DNA of 7,609 nt from Rhodobacter sp. GTDB taxonomy: Bacteria; Pseudomonadota; Alphaproteobacteria; Rhodobacterales; Rhodobacteraceae. Position 1 is the stretch's first letter; the number at the start of each line of letters is the position of its first letter. Location: assembly GCA_003536295.1 (NCBI GenBank), contig DPZQ01000205.1, positions 1 to 7,609 on the forward strand, read 5' to 3'. Made by a program: the position numbers and the translations under genes. The notes beneath the pieces are model-generated. The model saw only the letters and a program-made list of their open reading frames with translations, searched no databases and was not told the origin of the DNA. Below, in pieces: positions 5,938-7,609 of this stretch.

Positions 5938-7448
5938 TATGTCACCTTCGCTTTGCGTTTACGGCGATATTCAAGAAAGGGCGGCAAGGCCAAAGAAAGG
6001 ACCAAGCAAAGCCACAGAATATTTCCGATGGTGGATGAAAACAAAATTGACACGTCCCCTTCTGATTTTTTAAGCGACCAAAGAAAGTATTTCTCAAGTA
6101 AGGGGCCCAAGATGACCCCAATCAAAATGGCCGCCACATGATAGCCCGTGCGCCGCGCAATATACCCTAAGACCCCAAAGCCCAAAGCCAAATACATGTC
6201 GAAAATATATTCCCGTGGCACAAAGGCCCCCACAAGAGTGAAGGAAATAATCATCGGTGCCAGATAGATGGTGGGAATAGTGGTCACGCGGCTCATATAG
6301 CGGCTTAGGGGCAAAATAGTGAAGAACATAAAGATGTAAGACACGGCCATCGCCATAAACATGCCGTAACCAATTTTAGGCTGATTTTCGAACAAAGAAG
6401 GGCCAAAGCTAACCCCATGATACTGCATAACAACAAGCATAATCGCTGCCGTCGCCCCGCCCGGAATACCCAAGACCAGCAAAGGCACCAAAGTACCTGA
6501 TGTCACGCCATTATTGGCGCTTTCAGGAGCGATCAGCCCTTCGGGGTGCCCTGTACCATAAAGCTCGGGCGTTTTTGAGAAAGAGCGCGACTGTTGATAG
6601 GCCACGAAACTAGCTATCGAGGCACCAGCGCCAGGAATAACACCAATGACAAGACCGATAATGCTGGTCCAAACAATATGCCACCACCGTTGTAAGGCGA
6701 TATGCGCTCCTTCAAAGGTTGCGGCCCAGCTGGGTTTGGCCATCGTCGCTTGGGCAGCTTTGGTGATGATCATCTTTTTCTCAATGATGACAAAGGCCTC
6801 GGATACGGCGAAAAGTCCGACCAAAGCCGGGATCAGCGGCACGCCGTCATAAAGCTCAAGCAGACCGAAAGTGCCCCTTGGGGTCGCATAAATTACATCG
6901 GTGCCAATGCAACCTAAGATCAGCCCCAAAAAGCCCGCAATAAGACCTTTAAGCATATCTTCCGCCGCAATCGACGCGATTAATGAAATGCCAAACAGCA
7001 TCACAACGATCATTTCCACCGAATGCATATAAAAACCAACTCGTGCCAAAATCGGCATAGCGGCCAAGGCGATAATGGTAGTCAAAAGCCCCCCCAAAGA
7101 GGAAGCGACAAAGGTCATGGCCAAAGCCTGCTGGCCGCGGCCCTGCTGCGTCATGGGATAACCGTCAAGCGGCGTCGCAGCAGCACCCGCAGTGCCCGGA
7201 ATATTCACCAAAATCGCAGGGATGCCCGCGCCCATGCGGGCCGAACAGTAAAGGGAAACCATAAAGACCAAACCCATTTCAAGATCCATAGAAAGGGTCA
7301 GGGGCATCAGAATGATAATTGTATTTGCGGCACTGAACCCTGGCACGCCGCCAACGATAAGGCCTAAAAAAATAGTGGGGATAATTACCCACCAATAAGA
7401 GAGCGTATCTAAAAATACCTCCCCAAGAATGAGCGCTGTATCCCCCAT
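5937..7448 (-). CDS. tctA: Tripartite tricarboxylate transporter large permease subunit TctA, 503 aa
   Basis: This is the large membrane subunit of a TTT-family secondary transporter, which takes up carboxylates delivered by a periplasmic TctC-type binding protein, together with the small subunit TctB. Family signatures are in order: GGVPGFS (33-39), LVNIPGTAGAAATPLDGYPM (80-99), QQGRGQQALAM (101-111), then the second-half counterparts GVIPGAGASIASF (269-281), APESANN (307-313) and GIPGGATAA (327-335). The repeat of PG motifs reflects the inverted two-halves structure. About ten or more hydrophobic segments span the 503 residues, the usual length, and a basic tail (YRRKRKAK) ends the protein. 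AAGGAG lies 10 nt before the ATG, inside the end of tctB. The substrate cannot be read from the permease, since TctC sets specificity. Confidence 0.97.
   Translation of the reverse strand: MGDTALILGEVFLDTLSYWWVIIPTIFLGLIVGGVPGFSAANTIIILMPLTLSMDLEMGLVFMVSLYCSARMGAGIPAILVNIPGTAGAAATPLDGYPMTQQGRGQQALAMTFVASSLGGLLTTIIALAAMPILARVGFYMHSVEMIVVMLFGISLIASIAAEDMLKGLIAGFLGLILGCIGTDVIYATPRGTFGLLELYDGVPLIPALVGLFAVSEAFVIIEKKMIITKAAQATMAKPSWAATFEGAHIALQRWWHIVWTSIIGLVIGVIPGAGASIASFVAYQQSRSFSKTPELYGTGHPEGLIAPESANNGVTSGTLVPLLVLGIPGGATAAIMLVVMQYHGVSFGPSLFENQPKIGYGMFMAMAVSYIFMFFTILPLSRYMSRVTTIPTIYLAPMIISFTLVGAFVPREYIFDMYLALGFGVLGYIARRTGYHVAAILIGVILGPLLEKYFLWSLKKSEGDVSILFSSTIGNILWLCLVLSLALPPFLEYRRKRKAKVT
5945..5948 (-). 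promoter_or_regulatory. Ribosome binding site of the LVIVD gene (AAGG)
   Basis: AAGG in the last codons of tctA, 7 nt before the ATG at 5937. With the TAATG junction this makes translational coupling of tctA and the LVIVD gene likely. Confidence 0.65.
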
Positions 7449-7449
7449 G

Positions 7450-7609
7450 TTAAAGCAGCTCCTTCATTGTTGTTTCAAACCAGCCCATAGGAAAATGCGT
7501 GTCAAAGGCCCAAATAAAGACCACCCAACCGCCAAGTGCCATCAAAGCTGAAATAACCAAAATAAAACGGGGTCTTTTGCCTTTTCCCAACACCAACATG
7601 CTGGCGGCC
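7450..7609 (-). CDS. tctB: C-terminal end of TctB, small permease subunit (5' part outside the window)
   Basis: The minus frame is open from the right edge to TAA at 7452-7450 and encodes 52 residues. These include a basic loop (GKGKRPRF) followed by one strongly hydrophobic segment (FILVISALMALGGWVVFIWAF) and a short polar tail ending MKELL. A final membrane helix after a basic loop fits the end of TctB, a protein of about 150-200 residues with four membrane segments, and tctB normally lies directly before tctA. Sequence similarity alone is too short to prove the family; the call rests mainly on position 1 nt before the tctA ATG. The coding bases also contain the tctA ribosome binding site. 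Confidence 0.82.
   Translation of the reverse strand, partial: AASMLVLGKGKRPRFILVISALMALGGWVVFIWAFDTHFPMGWFETTMKELL
7459..7464 (-). promoter_or_regulatory. Ribosome binding site of tctA (AAGGAG)
   Basis: On the minus strand AAGGAG lies 10 nt before the tctA ATG at 7448 and inside the last codons of tctB. It is the best match to the anti-Shine-Dalgarno sequence among the starts in this window and supports the chosen start. Confidence 0.8.

Larger units (their letters stand above)
1..7609 (-). other. Single leftward operon of seven co-directional genes (both ends outside the window)
   Basis: Every gene in the window is on the minus strand and neighbours touch or overlap. tctB stops 1 nt before the tctA ATG. 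tctA and the LVIVD gene share one base (TAATG). The LVIVD stop is 2 nt before the preferred osmC ATG. osmC and the [2Fe-2S] gene, and the [2Fe-2S] and molybdopterin genes, overlap as ATGA. The last gene starts 5 nt after the molybdopterin subunit stop. There is no room for an internal promoter outside coding DNA and no hairpin followed by a T-run between genes. Co-transcription and translational coupling are inferred from this spacing; the promoter must lie upstream of 7609 and the terminator to the left of position 1. Confidence 0.85.

Noticed and set aside
1..7609. Search for CRISPR arrays, tRNA or rRNA genes, insertion sequences, toxin-antitoxin pairs or defence genes.
   Set aside because: Coding density is essentially complete with metabolic and transport genes. 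No direct repeats, tRNA-like cloverleaf or transposase motifs were seen.

Overview
The window looks like part of a bacterial chromosome, probably from an alphaproteobacterium and plausibly a marine Rhodobacterales-type heterotroph. This rests on the gene families (tripartite tricarboxylate transporter, isoquinoline/nicotinate-type molybdenum hydroxylase, OsmC) and the compact gene packing. The GC content, judged by eye, is moderate, and the lineage is an inference only.

All seven genes are on the minus strand and read leftward, from about 7609 to 1. They are packed almost without gaps. In order of transcription they are: the end of tctB (7609-7450); tctA (7448-5937); a soluble LVIVD-repeat beta-propeller protein (5937-4666); an OsmC-family protein (4663-4187); a [2Fe-2S] subunit (4190-3732) and a molybdopterin-binding subunit (3735-1630) of a two-subunit molybdenum hydroxylase; and the first 541 codons of an SLC13-type permease with two regulatory RCK_C domains (1624-1, running off the left edge). 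Junctions are 1 to 5 nt apart or overlap as TAATG or ATGA. The window therefore looks like the inside of a single operon whose promoter and terminator both lie outside it. No intergenic stretch exceeds about 5 nt, and there are no RNA genes, mobile elements, repeats or CRISPR arrays.

The gene set reads as a small-molecule uptake and oxidation cassette. TctAB (with a periplasmic TctC not visible here) would import a carboxylate. The [2Fe-2S]/Mo enzyme would hydroxylate a ring carbon or aldehyde. The SLC13 permease would move an anion or dicarboxylate substrate or product. OsmC may deal with peroxide or another reactive by-product. The LVIVD propeller has no textbook role here and is the most unusual member: it carries a helix-turn-helix-like insertion inside one blade and a histidine at the same position in five of its seven blades. 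The substrate of the system cannot be read from the sequence.
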